The notes beneath the pieces were generated by a model that was given only the letters and a program-made list of their open reading frames with translations, ran no database searches and was not told the DNA's origin. A program made the translations under genes and the position numbers. A stretch of 64,000 bases of DNA from Ruminococcus sp. (lineage in GTDB: Bacteria > Bacillota > Clostridia > Oscillospirales > Acutalibacteraceae), in assembly GCA_017403985.1 (NCBI GenBank), contig JAFRDE010000044.1:1-64000 (forward strand). The letters are read 5' to 3'. Shown in pieces: positions 50,501 to 59,122 of the stretch. Every line of letters starts with the position of its first letter. The first letter of the stretch is position 1.

Positions 50501-50937
50501 TCTGATGAGAAGAGACCGTGAGACTGAATCATTTGTGCCCCGGGACGTTTTGCAGCATATTCTATAAGATTCGCTGTATACTCTTGACTGGCAGCTCCCG
50601 AGAAGCGTAACCGTTCTGAGAGATATGAAATATATTCGGAAGCTGTTCCTTTTGAAGAAAATTCTGTGTAGTCTCTGTATTCAAAGGATTCCTTATAGTC
50701 AATCCTCTGTTCAGAGAAGGCTTTCTCAAGCTCTCTTATTAAGCTTTCTTGCTTTTGTGTCGGAGGATCATTTAGGTGTTCATCGGCTATTCTCAAGGCT
50801 ACACCTTCGCGGCTTGCACAGTATTCAACCAAGTTAACAACCTCGGTGGCTGACTTAGCATACTTTGTTGACGATTCACCCGGTTTTGCTACATGGAAAT
50901 ATTGTGTATTCCATATAAAACGCGCTCCATTTGACAC
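47578..50937 (-). CDS. MobP/MobL-type relaxase fused to Sel1 repeats
   Basis: 1119 residues from GTG 50937 (GGAGAG upstream). The N-terminal relaxase domain (about 1-330) has GARFIWNTQYFHVAKPGE and the metal-binding three-His motif SHHPHIHLF (about 220-228); a nicking Tyr is not assigned. From about 440 to 1065 there are some fifteen Sel1-type repeats (YKLGQIYLYG, YRMASMYMKGEGVD, YQLGYMYSSD), giving a long alpha-solenoid. It cuts oriT and leads DNA into the recipient. The Sel1 arm is about half of the protein and probably binds proteins. Confidence 0.88.
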   Translation of the reverse strand: MSNGARFIWNTQYFHVAKPGESSTKYAKSATEVVNLVEYCASREGVALRIADEHLNDPPTQKQESLIRELEKAFSEQRIDYKESFEYRDYTEFSSKGTASEYISYLSERLRFSGAASQEYTANLIEYAAKRPGAQMIQSHGLFSSEETVDLELIKDRVSSHEGNIWTHIVSLRREDAHMLGYESAEPWRDLVMSKLDVLAKAHNIKIENLEWYAAMHNESHHPHIHLFIMSKDPNEGFFSEKKYQSITRCKSAFANDIFADEMYNEYVLKDDVFNEIKSGMDYELKSLLDNPLSGYSDEDKQFIINRMMDLSTSLRGSNTKYGYLKPDLKKRVNEILRHIVYDNDHLSNLYKQWCEHQFSIEKIYITDPNSVPIDEQGEKFNLFRNMIIRQCCEISSIQSELSEKNSMDYYTKSFDPDSKQFKTNNRQIDDFEMIRSKAEDINLRDAFSVRKLADYYLYDPSYEDVDMAVMWYGIAADQLDDGLSAYKLGQIYLYGLSGYEKNTELGNDYCRQAYYSFKWSIKNFDYFDKLEHGNIDQINPSSVYDDVSRSEAYKEFLIGKMYLKGEGIPQNYTNSMYSFLLAAHNGYKTANYYIGNQFYYGLGVEQDYKEAFHHYQKAENAYGFYRMASMYMKGEGVDLDLIKAEDCLLRCRSKVAAASFELARLYESNRDIFQKGNEEIFDLYKDSLIQMIDQEKKYQDSFTEMRIAGLYLEGKGTDVDVDKAIDWLKKSSLHDNPDAYYQLGYMYSSDKYSLNNTKLSQEYYQKALEGYLGQEKENSNANAEYRIARMYQNGLTGDRINMDKAIYWLEQAAIHNHSAAAYQLAKIYEKGQYVLRDMDTARKYYQLSSDHGNSFASFKLGSMYLEEGNIEKAVSYLKQAAEGDVSYADYKLGQIYSSETYGVSNAEQAQSHYAKAIKGFEKDFSEHEDGFIAYRIGYMYQKGIGTDIDIQKSIEWYSKAADIGSPDAMYQLGYIYRDSSSPYYNPSLSQKYFSDSLRLYLNNHHEDPNDGYTALRIGRFYHYGLGVERDIDKAIEYYTKAKELGYSVSMDKVNELQEEQSLAMMSIATTAAHLGRMFQNDTVAKAQSRIHHSDKKILRQEKKLKVEAGQAIDDYSQE

Positions 50938-50957
50938 CTAACAACTCTCCTTTAAAA

Positions 50958-50992
50958 AGGTGTAAGTGTCCCTTCAAGGGACGCTTACACCT
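50958..50992. repeat. TGTCCC palindrome, copy 6
   Basis: AGGTGTAAGTGTCCCTT pairs with the following AAGGGACGCTTACACCT with one G-U pair; it contains the stop of the RHH gene and lies 20 bases before the relaxase start. Confidence 0.9.
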
Positions 50993-51371
50993 GTGCTTCA
51001 TACGCAGATATAATACCTTTTGTACCTTTGGCGTCTTCAACTGCACGGCGGCGCAAGCTGTCATACTGATCTTTTGAGATATCAAGTTGAGACGCCAATA
51101 ATCTTGATACAATATTCATTTCAACCGCCAGTTTAAACAGATTACTATTGATTCGCTTTGTGCTGTTACCCACAACACCTTCAACCTTCTGCCCGTATAT
51201 GGAACAGAGAAAATCCTGAGAGATCTCTGAATTTTTATAACTGTAGTAAAAATCCACAGCTGCTTCGATAACAGCATTTCTGCTCCCCGCACTTTCCATC
51301 TTTTGCAATGCTTCCAGTTTTCGAAGTTTATCCGGCGTTATATGCACCGTTATTTTCTCCTTCTTTTCCAT
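50985..51371 (-). CDS. Ribbon-helix-helix relaxosome accessory protein (MobC-like)
   Basis: 128 residues: N-terminal RHH (EKITVHITPDKLRKLEALQKMESAGSRNAVIEAAV, about 5-40), then a helical C-terminus (LAVEMNIVSRLLASQLDIS...LRRRAVED). Small RHH proteins upstream of relaxase genes bind oriT and recruit the relaxase. GGAGGATGATGG precedes the ATG. It is directly before the relaxase gene in the operon. Confidence 0.8.
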   Translation of the reverse strand: MEKKEKITVHITPDKLRKLEALQKMESAGSRNAVIEAAVDFYYSYKNSEISQDFLCSIYGQKVEGVVGNSTKRINSNLFKLAVEMNIVSRLLASQLDISKDQYDSLRRRAVEDAKGTKGIISAYEAQV

Positions 51372-51374
51372 CCA

Positions 51375-51950
51375 TCATCCTCCTATCATGTCCCGATAGT
51401 TGTCAACTGAATCGATCAGCCAACCTCGATCGGGATCTTTCACGAGCTTAAAAACATAAAACGTACTGATAGTGCTTGAGGTTTCATTGATGACAGTGTT
51501 TTGAAAACATAAGCAAGCAACTTCCACTTGTTCCACTTGATCCGGGTTTTCGCTGAAATAAAGTTTATTAACAGCAACAGCTTGTGAATAGTCTTCGTCC
51601 TTTGAATAGTAGCCCATGATATTCTCAATGTTGCTACTGTATTCTTTAGTAATAAGATCCTTTATATCTTCAATATTATTAAGCGGAGAATCAGTAAAGG
51701 TTAGGAAACTCCCGCAAAATGAATTCACGACATCCCGGATCTGATCCATGTTGCCTGTAGCTACGGTAGCAGAATCCGGGGTAGACTTAGATACAAACAC
51801 TTTTACGGTTTCATCGGTATTATCTTCTTCGGTAGCATTAGACGCCAATAAATCACTTGAACCGAAGCTTCCTATTCCGTCGCTGCAACCACAGACAATA
51901 ACCGCAATCAGTATCGCTGCCATTATTACTAAAAAAAGATGATTTTTCAT
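51375..51950 (-). CDS. Lipoprotein of the transfer operon
   Basis: 191 residues with a lipoprotein signal (VIVCGC lipobox near 21) and a mature domain of about 130 residues (VVNSFCGSFLTFTD...) with the size and pattern of the NTF2-like VirB8/TcpC group. It may be a channel scaffold component on the cell surface. It sits between the CHAP hydrolase gene and the RHH gene in the operon. Confidence 0.72.
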   Translation of the reverse strand: MKNHLFLVIMAAILIAVIVCGCSDGIGSFGSSDLLASNATEEDNTDETVKVFVSKSTPDSATVATGNMDQIRDVVNSFCGSFLTFTDSPLNNIEDIKDLITKEYSSNIENIMGYYSKDEDYSQAVAVNKLYFSENPDQVEQVEVACLCFQNTVINETSSTISTFYVFKLVKDPDRGWLIDSVDNYRDMIGG

Positions 51951-51960
51951 AATTGCTCTC

Positions 51961-53250
51961 CTATAATTCTGTAAATTTATAATCCTTCACAATGTTATAC
52001 ACGGTTGTTCTGCGATTATAATAGTTATATCGCGAATCAGACCATCCTTTTTGGGAGTTATATATCTGATCAAGGCTCCAACTTCCATCAACGCCCTTTA
52101 AGCACCCCACATCAAAAGAATACAGTCCCCACTGATTTAGTATATCTGAGCAGTATGCTACTGCGCGAGGCTCTGTAACGCCATGTTCATTACACTTTTT
52201 TATGTAACTGTCAGCATATTCAAGGGACATTTCATCCTGCGCACTTTTTCCGTAAGGAGATAACAGTATAGCTTTAATGCAAGCCGCTTCTGTATCATTC
52301 GGGATATAAGAACCCCAATTATCGCCGCTTTGAATTGCCGATAGAATTCGTTGTCCGCTATAGCCATACGAATAACAAATACTGCTAACCACAGAAGTAT
52401 TTGAATGATATGCTCTTTGTAGTATCTCAAGTGCAGAATTGCTGTGCCATCCGAAGACACCCGCTGAAATTGCTCCAACGTCATTTGGCACTACTGTTCC
52501 ATACTCCGTAGTAACCTTGTCATACTCAATTCCTACCTCAAATCTGCATATTACATTTCTGATAAGGGAATTAAGTTCTGACGTCGCAACGCCTTCATCG
52601 ACTCCAACAGCACCATATAAAGCAATAGTATAGTCAGTCATGGAACGAGTGTACTTATTGATCCTTGAAGTCATCGCCCACGAGCTTTCAGAACCGCTTT
52701 CGTTTCCCGCGATAATGGTAATCTCATTGTTTTCGGGATCAACACCGACAACAACACCTATGTGATCCGTATGTCCGGTTCGATGATAGTCATCCCTTCC
52801 CCTATAATCAAAAATCACAACATTTCCGCGGCGCGGTTGATAGGTTTCCGGGTCTCTCAAACAATCCAAAGCAATCAAATTGTCTGTCCATACACCCGTA
52901 TTAGGCGAATACCCTATTTCAGATAGATCAATTCCGACTTTATCAGCACAATAACCCACAAAGTAACAGCACCAATCCGCACCCGGATCGTTAAAATGTC
53001 CGTTATATCTTTCTCCTTGACATGAAAGCCCCACCTCTTGAGGCGTGTGATTTTGCCAAAAGGCATATTCCGCTTCGGCTTGATCAGCTAACCCCGATCC
53101 TGTTCCTTGCTGATTGAAGGTTATTATGCAAATCACAAGAGTTGGAATGATAAGAAGGAGAATGAGAGGGATAATAAGAAGCACAATCAGAAAATGTCGA
53201 AAGCGCTTATCTTTCAGCTTTGTTAAGAACCATTTTTTTACAGCGGTCAT
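51961..53250 (-). CDS. CHAP-domain cell-wall hydrolase (VirB1-like)
   Basis: 429 residues: one membrane helix (FLIVLLIIPLILLLIIPTLV), then a CHAP domain with the catalytic Cys in GADWCCYFVGYC (near 95) and His in HTDHIGVVVGV (near 167). The C-terminal 200 residues are a separate, unassigned extracellular domain. It opens peptidoglycan for the secretion channel. Its ATG overlaps the VirB4 stop by one base (TAATG). Confidence 0.88.
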   Translation of the reverse strand: MTAVKKWFLTKLKDKRFRHFLIVLLIIPLILLLIIPTLVICIITFNQQGTGSGLADQAEAEYAFWQNHTPQEVGLSCQGERYNGHFNDPGADWCCYFVGYCADKVGIDLSEIGYSPNTGVWTDNLIALDCLRDPETYQPRRGNVVIFDYRGRDDYHRTGHTDHIGVVVGVDPENNEITIIAGNESGSESSWAMTSRINKYTRSMTDYTIALYGAVGVDEGVATSELNSLIRNVICRFEVGIEYDKVTTEYGTVVPNDVGAISAGVFGWHSNSALEILQRAYHSNTSVVSSICYSYGYSGQRILSAIQSGDNWGSYIPNDTEAACIKAILLSPYGKSAQDEMSLEYADSYIKKCNEHGVTEPRAVAYCSDILNQWGLYSFDVGCLKGVDGSWSLDQIYNSQKGWSDSRYNYYNRRTTVYNIVKDYKFTEL

Positions 53251-55793
53251 TAACGACCACCCGCCGTTCCAAACAATTCCGCTTTATGCTCAGGAGCAAT
53301 AACATGAAGATGATATCGTTCTTCACCACATGAATAAAGACAGAATCCTCTGTGCGGCGTTGAAATCAAGGAATATTCGCTGTCTGTGATATTCGTGATT
53401 CGCTTATACTTTTCAATATCTACCGTTCCGGGGAAGAACAGGAAACGATGTGTCGGAATTGAGAATAGCGGAGTAGTCAGCTCCACGATTCCGGGCAACA
53501 TTAAATCCTCTATGTTCTGTGAGGACGTTAGAATGTTACTGTCTCTTTTACGACCGCGCTTAACAAAAGAGCGGATATAGGAAACTACGATCATCGACTT
53601 GATGATCTCATGTATTTCATCACAAATAACTACTGTATTTCCCTGTGTGAAGTACTTATGCTGCATGAAAGAGAAAATGTTGAGATACATAGCGTTCTTC
53701 AAATTTTCATTTGTATTCAGCATTTCGTTGATATCAAAATTAATATGTTCAGCATTTGGGATATTTGTATAGCCGTTGAAATAAAGAGAATCGTTTCCGA
53801 CGCAGATACTATTGATCGAAAGTGCTAAGTCTCGGAGATTCTCTTTACTGTAAAGCATTTCCCGAGGGTTTTTCAAAGCTTTATCAGCATATTCATTCAA
53901 TTCCTCTTCAACCACTTTATAGAGGTCAGACAGAATAGGAAAGTCCTCTGCTGATAGCTTGAGCAAATTTGAATCATTGGTGATATTAAATTTTTCATAA
54001 GTCCTTACGAGCATGATCTCAAGGATATCCAGTTGAAGGCTTGTCAGTTCAGGCTTGTATACACTGAAAAAATCTCGCAGGAAGGCGATATGCTGTGCGA
54101 GCTGTGTATTTTTTTGAACAGCCGAAGGTGTGAATGTATCATAATCACTGGCGTCTTCTTCTATATCCTTTAATAGCTTTGGCTGTAGAACATTGATAAT
54201 ATATTTTCCCGACATCATATCTACGTTGGTACCGCCGAGGTTATCGGTGACGTCGTTGAACTCTGAATCGACGTCCAAAGAATAAAGAGATTTTTTCTTT
54301 TGTCTGAAAATACAGATGAACAGCTTTATGATCCATGACTTACCCTCACCGGAATTACCAAATACAGATATATGACCATTCGTTTTGTCAAAATCGCGGC
54401 GGTCGAAATCGGTAAGTATATAACCACCGTTAACGTCCTTGCCGAGAATAAACCCGCGAGGATCTGTTTTACCAGAATAAGAGAACGGGAAAAGATTAGC
54501 AGCAGATATTGAAGGCATGAAGCGATCAAATATTCTCTTGAAGGCTTTCTTTCCCCACGGCATAACCGAAGTAAAACCGTCCCGCTGCTGAAAATGAAGC
54601 TTATCACATACAAGTCGAAGACTGGTCAAAGTTTGTGCGATAGTATCATTGAGAGATTTGAGATCATCCAAGCTTTTCGCGGAAGTCTCAATAAAAACAG
54701 CAACCGCGAATAACGATTGATTCGAGGAACGCTTGTTTGTAATATACTTCTTTATATCATCTATGTCTTCAACACCGTCTACTTGTTCTCTTAGTTTCTT
54801 AGCACCGATAATTTTACTTTTACTGTTGATTTCAGAGTTATCTATAACCTTATTTGTTTCAACAGAGTTGAGCCTTCTTGCGTAGATATGTAATGTAACG
54901 CCTTCCTTCTCACCGAACTCTTTGAGGATCGCCCTCTGATCGGTAAGCGTCTGATATTCCCTCAGTGCAATGACTGAACGGAAAGTATTGCCGATCACGT
55001 AATAGTTTGGCTGCTTGAAAACAGCAACAGACGGACAAACAACATCTACGAAACCCTTATAGTATTCTTCGTTAATCTCAGAAGCATGAACATATTCTTC
55101 ACCATCGTAATCTGCAAAGTGATTTGAAAAAGGATTCTGTTCGAGATAAATAGCCGCCAACCGCTTTAGGTCTTCTTTTTTAACCAAAGTAACGCCTAAT
55201 TTATTCTCATTACAGATCTGAATAGTAGAGCTAAGAATATGCTTTTTATTGATAGGTGTTTCATTTTCAGAGATACGAAGCAGTAAATAGAACGCACGGC
55301 TCGTTGCTGTATTAATACGTATATTATCAAGATACTCTTCGTCTTTTATATTTAAGTCTCTGATATACGGATTGTTCTCTGTCTTAACTAACGTATTAAG
55401 ATATTGAAGATTATCTTCATAATTCTGAGCGCCGTCTGTACATACAAACTCAACACTCTCGGCTTGAATCATAATATTTGATATTGCTTCCACAAACCCA
55501 TCCTGTTCCGACTGCGATAAAACTGTTAAATTCTTAGGTGGGATATTGATATAATACAGTTCTTGTCCCTCAGTCGTAAGAATATGATCCTCTTCGATCG
55601 ACTTGATACCAAGCAGATTCTGAACACTGTCATTGTTCTTTTTTATCTGCTTATTTGTCTTTTTCTCTGCTGCCTTTGCAGAAGTTTTCTTTTTTGCAGT
55701 CTTCTTGCTGTTCCTTTTTATAAGATACATAACAAGAAAGGCGGCAGCGGTCGTGATACACATCACAATCGCTATAATCAGAAGTGTTATCAT
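53250..55793 (-). CDS. VirB4/TraE-type ATPase
   Basis: 847 residues from ATG 55793 (GGAGG five bases upstream; ATG 55805 is an alternative). An N-terminal membrane segment and Lys-rich stretch precede the VirB4 N-domain (100-400). Walker A is SVFGNSGEGKSW (about 458-470) and Walker B VVICDEIHEI. It is the main energiser of T4SS assembly and transfer. The first ~50 residues with the membrane helix are more than most VirB4 proteins have. Confidence 0.92.
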   Translation of the reverse strand: MITLLIIAIVMCITTAAAFLVMYLIKRNSKKTAKKKTSAKAAEKKTNKQIKKNNDSVQNLLGIKSIEEDHILTTEGQELYYINIPPKNLTVLSQSEQDGFVEAISNIMIQAESVEFVCTDGAQNYEDNLQYLNTLVKTENNPYIRDLNIKDEEYLDNIRINTATSRAFYLLLRISENETPINKKHILSSTIQICNENKLGVTLVKKEDLKRLAAIYLEQNPFSNHFADYDGEEYVHASEINEEYYKGFVDVVCPSVAVFKQPNYYVIGNTFRSVIALREYQTLTDQRAILKEFGEKEGVTLHIYARRLNSVETNKVIDNSEINSKSKIIGAKKLREQVDGVEDIDDIKKYITNKRSSNQSLFAVAVFIETSAKSLDDLKSLNDTIAQTLTSLRLVCDKLHFQQRDGFTSVMPWGKKAFKRIFDRFMPSISAANLFPFSYSGKTDPRGFILGKDVNGGYILTDFDRRDFDKTNGHISVFGNSGEGKSWIIKLFICIFRQKKKSLYSLDVDSEFNDVTDNLGGTNVDMMSGKYIINVLQPKLLKDIEEDASDYDTFTPSAVQKNTQLAQHIAFLRDFFSVYKPELTSLQLDILEIMLVRTYEKFNITNDSNLLKLSAEDFPILSDLYKVVEEELNEYADKALKNPREMLYSKENLRDLALSINSICVGNDSLYFNGYTNIPNAEHINFDINEMLNTNENLKNAMYLNIFSFMQHKYFTQGNTVVICDEIHEIIKSMIVVSYIRSFVKRGRKRDSNILTSSQNIEDLMLPGIVELTTPLFSIPTHRFLFFPGTVDIEKYKRITNITDSEYSLISTPHRGFCLYSCGEERYHLHVIAPEHKAELFGTAGGR

Positions 55794-55795
55794 CG

Positions 55796-56056
55796 TTACC
55801 TCCATTTAAAAATCAAGATATCCGTTATGAAAAATTTTATATATAAAACAATCAAACGCGACAGAGAATACCCGTTATACAACCTTGCAGTTAATATCGC
55901 GTAAGACAAAAAAACGAGCGCAACCCAGAATACCCTTAGGAAAAGGAAAGCAAGTACGGCTGCTATGAAGAGAATCAACATAACAGCCGCGTTCTTTCCG
56001 TTCCAGTGGTTGAACAGAATCGTTTCAGATGTAAGATTTTTAGGATAGTAATACAT
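55796..56056 (-). CDS. VirB3/TcpE-like small membrane protein
   Basis: 86 residues with two adjacent hydrophobic segments (AAVMLILFIAAVLAFLF and FWVALVFLSYAIL), preceding virB4 as VirB3 does in many systems. GGAAGGAGATACT lies before the ATG. It ends 3 bases before the VirB4 start. Confidence 0.75.
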   Translation of the reverse strand: MYYYPKNLTSETILFNHWNGKNAAVMLILFIAAVLAFLFLRVFWVALVFLSYAILTARLYNGYSLSRLIVLYIKFFITDILIFKWR

Positions 56057-56070
56057 AGTATCTCCTTCCC

Positions 56071-56093
56071 AACTGTCCCTTTGAGGGACAGTT
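56071..56093. repeat. TGTCCC palindrome, copy 7
   Basis: AACTGTCCCTTTGAGGGACAGTT, arms of 10 bases, just after the VirB6-like stop and 15 bases before the next start. Confidence 0.9.
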
Positions 56094-56097
56094 TTCT

Positions 56098-57003
56098 TTA
56101 GAATGAACGTACAATATTTGTGATACCGGACACAGCATATATCGCTTGGGTAGCATTGGATCTCACGGAGCTTTCCAAACCAAATTGCTGTAAAATTCTC
56201 GGAGCTTCCGAAGAAGCCAAAAGAATTCCAAGCGTTATCAGGAAATTTCTAAGTGAAAGACTGCCCGAATTTGCAAAAACAAGTATTGATAGAGCCAGTA
56301 AAAAATTCTGCACAAAAAAGGTTACACATTGTCCTACGACCTGTTTACACCAAGAATAGAATCCGTCCGTGTACCCTCTTGGTATGGAGAGAAGATGAAT
56401 AGGACAGATAGTAAGTAGAACTATCAGTATTCCACTTCTCTTAAAGTTTCCGAGCATAATTTTCACTATAAAAACAAACATCACGATACAGAATATAGAC
56501 CCAATAAACCAACCACCGCTTGCTGTCATAACCGTCTCGCCGGATGATTCTATTACACCTTCGGGCGTAGTGTTTTCAAGCGCTCGAAATTCAATTAGCG
56601 ACTGAAAGTTTTGACCTTCTAACGCAGAAGAAATACTGCCGCCTATTAAAGAGTTTGTCGCCTCTATTGTAAAGCGGAATAAGAGAATAGGTATGTTTAC
56701 GAAGCCAAAGCTTGCAAACAAGCCGACCGCGATATTCTTTAGCGTTCCTTTCACATCTGTACCGTTACCCTCGTTATAACTTGCTGCAAATTCCGCTAAA
56801 GCAAGTCCAACACCTATAATAAACATAACGCCGCCCCATGACGTTAGAAAATAGAAGTACGATCTCACAGAATTATCATTAAAGACGCCATCGAACGCAT
56901 ACAGCACATCTGACAGAAGCAATTGGATTAATCTTGCAGAAAAAGCACCGATCCATTTCATTAAGTTGGGAAACAACGCGATTAATATAGTAAAGATTGA
57001 CAA
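56098..57003 (-). CDS. VirB6/TrbL-like polytopic membrane protein
   Basis: 301 residues starting at TTG 57003 (GAGGTG upstream), with five or six membrane segments and an amphipathic N-terminus (MSIFTILIALFPNLMKWIG). The topology and the position between VirB2- and VirB3-like genes match the channel component VirB6/TrbL. Confidence 0.8.
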   Translation of the reverse strand: MSIFTILIALFPNLMKWIGAFSARLIQLLLSDVLYAFDGVFNDNSVRSYFYFLTSWGGVMFIIGVGLALAEFAASYNEGNGTDVKGTLKNIAVGLFASFGFVNIPILLFRFTIEATNSLIGGSISSALEGQNFQSLIEFRALENTTPEGVIESSGETVMTASGGWFIGSIFCIVMFVFIVKIMLGNFKRSGILIVLLTICPIHLLSIPRGYTDGFYSWCKQVVGQCVTFFVQNFLLALSILVFANSGSLSLRNFLITLGILLASSEAPRILQQFGLESSVRSNATQAIYAVSGITNIVRSF

Positions 57004-57040
57004 ATAATCTCACCTCTTTCTTAACAAAAATCCTGTATGA

Positions 57041-57316
57041 TTACACACCGAACCAAGAGAAGAAGGTTCCGGCAGATAACACGCCCGCGATAACGGCGCC
57101 GATTAGACAGCCAATACCGGGACCGAAATTGTAATCCTCGTTTCTGCTCCTTTTAGCAAAAGCCGTAACAACTTTAACCAGACCAACAACGAGAAGAATA
57201 ACGGTAGCTACAAGGAATATCGCTCCCGCAACCGCCTTCACCTGAGAGATCACTTCATTTGTAACCTCCTCAATACCGCCGCTTAAGTCAACATTTGCAT
57301 TGAAAATTGTTTTCAT
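57041..57316 (-). CDS. VirB2/TrbC-like small membrane protein
   Basis: 91 residues with two hydrophobic helices (AIFLVATVILLVVGLVKVV and IGCLIGAVIAGVLSAGTF), a short polar loop, and no clear cleavage site. By size, two-helix form and position before VirB6 it is the candidate transfer-pilin or Maff2-type protein. Confidence 0.75.
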   Translation of the reverse strand: MKTIFNANVDLSGGIEEVTNEVISQVKAVAGAIFLVATVILLVVGLVKVVTAFAKRSRNEDYNFGPGIGCLIGAVIAGVLSAGTFFSWFGV

Positions 57317-57359
57317 AATGATTTCCTTTCTTAAAATAAATCAGCGTATAAATGTACGC

Positions 57360-58199
57360 TTAGTTGATAGTAACTTTACATTTATATGTTTTATTCTTAT
57401 AGCTTGCTGTGATCACTGTGGTACCCGATGATTTTTGCGCTTTGAACAAGCACGAATTACCGGAAGGCTCTTTGATTTCAACCAGTTCATTCGAGGTCTC
57501 CCATTGTGTTCCGCTTCCTGCTCCAATCAGTGATATCGAGAAAGAATCTCCTTTATTGACCGAGATTGCGGAAGGATTCAATTTGATATCATCTTCCACT
57601 GTGCCACCGTTTTGAGGATGAACGACGTCATCTGCTTGATTGTATTCCAGAATGGACTGTTGTTCATGTTCCGGAGTTATATCCGCTTCTTGGGTATCGC
57701 TTCTCGCATTACTATTGTTTTTTTCATGGGAAGCAATAGTTTCTATAGAAGGACGTTGAGTTGGGCTTTGCGTTGGTAACGCCCTTGCCAATGTAGGAGA
57801 AGTTGTGCTATCCATCTGTTTAGGGCGTGTTTCTTCAACGGATGGCTCTTCGCTTGATAGTTTTATGATTTTTTGTATGGGAATGTTGTATAAAGTGCCT
57901 TCGTGAATCACTCGGATATATCCGTCATATTGAAGATAATGAATGTTATTCTTATCAAGCACTTTCCCAAGTTCTCCTATATGAAAACCATACATCTGAA
58001 TAATATCTTCATCGGAAAGAAGTGCTGACGTTTCCCATTCATAGTACCGACTATTTTCAGCGTCCACTTCGACATTAGCTTTTTCCAATGCTCCATAATG
58101 AAGGTTAACCAGAAGGACGATCATAAAGACAACCGCTATCAACAAAAAGACAGCAGATAAAATAAGGAATATCGGCTTAGTCCTTCGAAGTTGGGTCAT
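57360..58199 (-). CDS. Membrane-anchored protein with C-terminal Ig-like (BIG2) domain
   Basis: 279 residues: membrane helix near 11-35, a small folded part (about 45-110), a Ser/Thr/Pro/Gln-rich stalk (115-190), and an 80-residue BIG2-like domain (LNPSAISVNKGDSFSISLIG ... YKNKTYKCKV). It is probably displayed on the donor surface. Its start overlaps the 3' end of the sortase gene by 23 bases, so it is coupled to the sortase. Confidence 0.75.
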   Translation of the reverse strand: MTQLRRTKPIFLILSAVFLLIAVVFMIVLLVNLHYGALEKANVEVDAENSRYYEWETSALLSDEDIIQMYGFHIGELGKVLDKNNIHYLQYDGYIRVIHEGTLYNIPIQKIIKLSSEEPSVEETRPKQMDSTTSPTLARALPTQSPTQRPSIETIASHEKNNSNARSDTQEADITPEHEQQSILEYNQADDVVHPQNGGTVEDDIKLNPSAISVNKGDSFSISLIGAGSGTQWETSNELVEIKEPSGNSCLFKAQKSSGTTVITASYKNKTYKCKVTIN

Positions 58200-59019
58200 T
58201 TATACCACTCCCTTTCCTGCGCAATATAATCATAAACAACAGACCGATAATGAAACATATAATCACAATCAGAGGGGTAATATCAACATGATCAGATCCT
58301 TCTTTCTGTACATCAACAGTCGAATCGGATTCAAGAACCCTTTCCCCTCTCACCAAAAGTCTGTGAGTGTTTAAGGCGTATGGCGTACAAGTAACCAAAG
58401 TTACAAGATCCTTACCTTTCTCAATTCTCAATAAAGAGGAATCAGACGGAGGCACCACATTGATTTCGGTAACTTTGTAGGTGAGCCTCATACCGAGAAC
58501 GGTAATATAGAATTCATCACCAATATCAACGTCTGTCAGCTTATTAAAAAACTCTTTACCGGGATAAGCCGTATGAGCTGAGATTACAGCGTGAGTAGAA
58601 ACACCGCCGATCGGGAGTGAAGTAGACGCCATATGAACAGCCCCCTTTTCAAGTACCTTTTCAGACGTTCCGTGATAAATAGGCAACACACAATCAATGA
58701 TAGGAATTGTAATACTTCCAATCTGTCCGTCCTCGGTAACATTCAAGGTGTTAGCATATGATTCCTCAACATTAAACGCGTCAGGAGAGAACGAATCGGA
58801 AATAACATTGGTTAATCTGTCGTTGTAATTCCTTGCAGCAGTCAACATTTTCTCCTTTTCGACGTCAGAAAGAGTCGTCACTTGCCGATTATATTGTTCT
58901 ACAGTTCCTTTTGCATACAGATTATTGACAAATTCTGAAACGGTTGGATATAGAGCGGCAAATATAGAACAGAGAATCAAAAAACACACAGCAACAACTA
59001 TCAGCTTATTCTTTTTCAC
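58177..59019 (-). CDS. Class C pilin-polymerising sortase (second)
   Basis: 280 residues from GTG 59019. A signal anchor (LIVVAVCFLILCSIFAALYP), sortase core with His in VISAHTAYPG, Cys in LVTLVTCTPY and Arg in THRLLVRGER, and a C-terminal membrane helix ending RRKGSG, typical of SrtC. It lies immediately downstream of the LPQTG pilin and so is its probable polymerase. Confidence 0.92.
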   Translation of the reverse strand: MKKNKLIVVAVCFLILCSIFAALYPTVSEFVNNLYAKGTVEQYNRQVTTLSDVEKEKMLTAARNYNDRLTNVISDSFSPDAFNVEESYANTLNVTEDGQIGSITIPIIDCVLPIYHGTSEKVLEKGAVHMASTSLPIGGVSTHAVISAHTAYPGKEFFNKLTDVDIGDEFYITVLGMRLTYKVTEINVVPPSDSSLLRIEKGKDLVTLVTCTPYALNTHRLLVRGERVLESDSTVDVQKEGSDHVDITPLIVIICFIIGLLFMIILRRKGSGINDPTSKD

Positions 59020-59122
59020 TGATTCACTCTCATTTCTTTTTTTGATATCTAATAGGCGGCGAGTATTGTTCTCGCCGCCTACAACACATTAAGATGTGAT
59101 ACGTTTCAGAGAACCATCTGTC

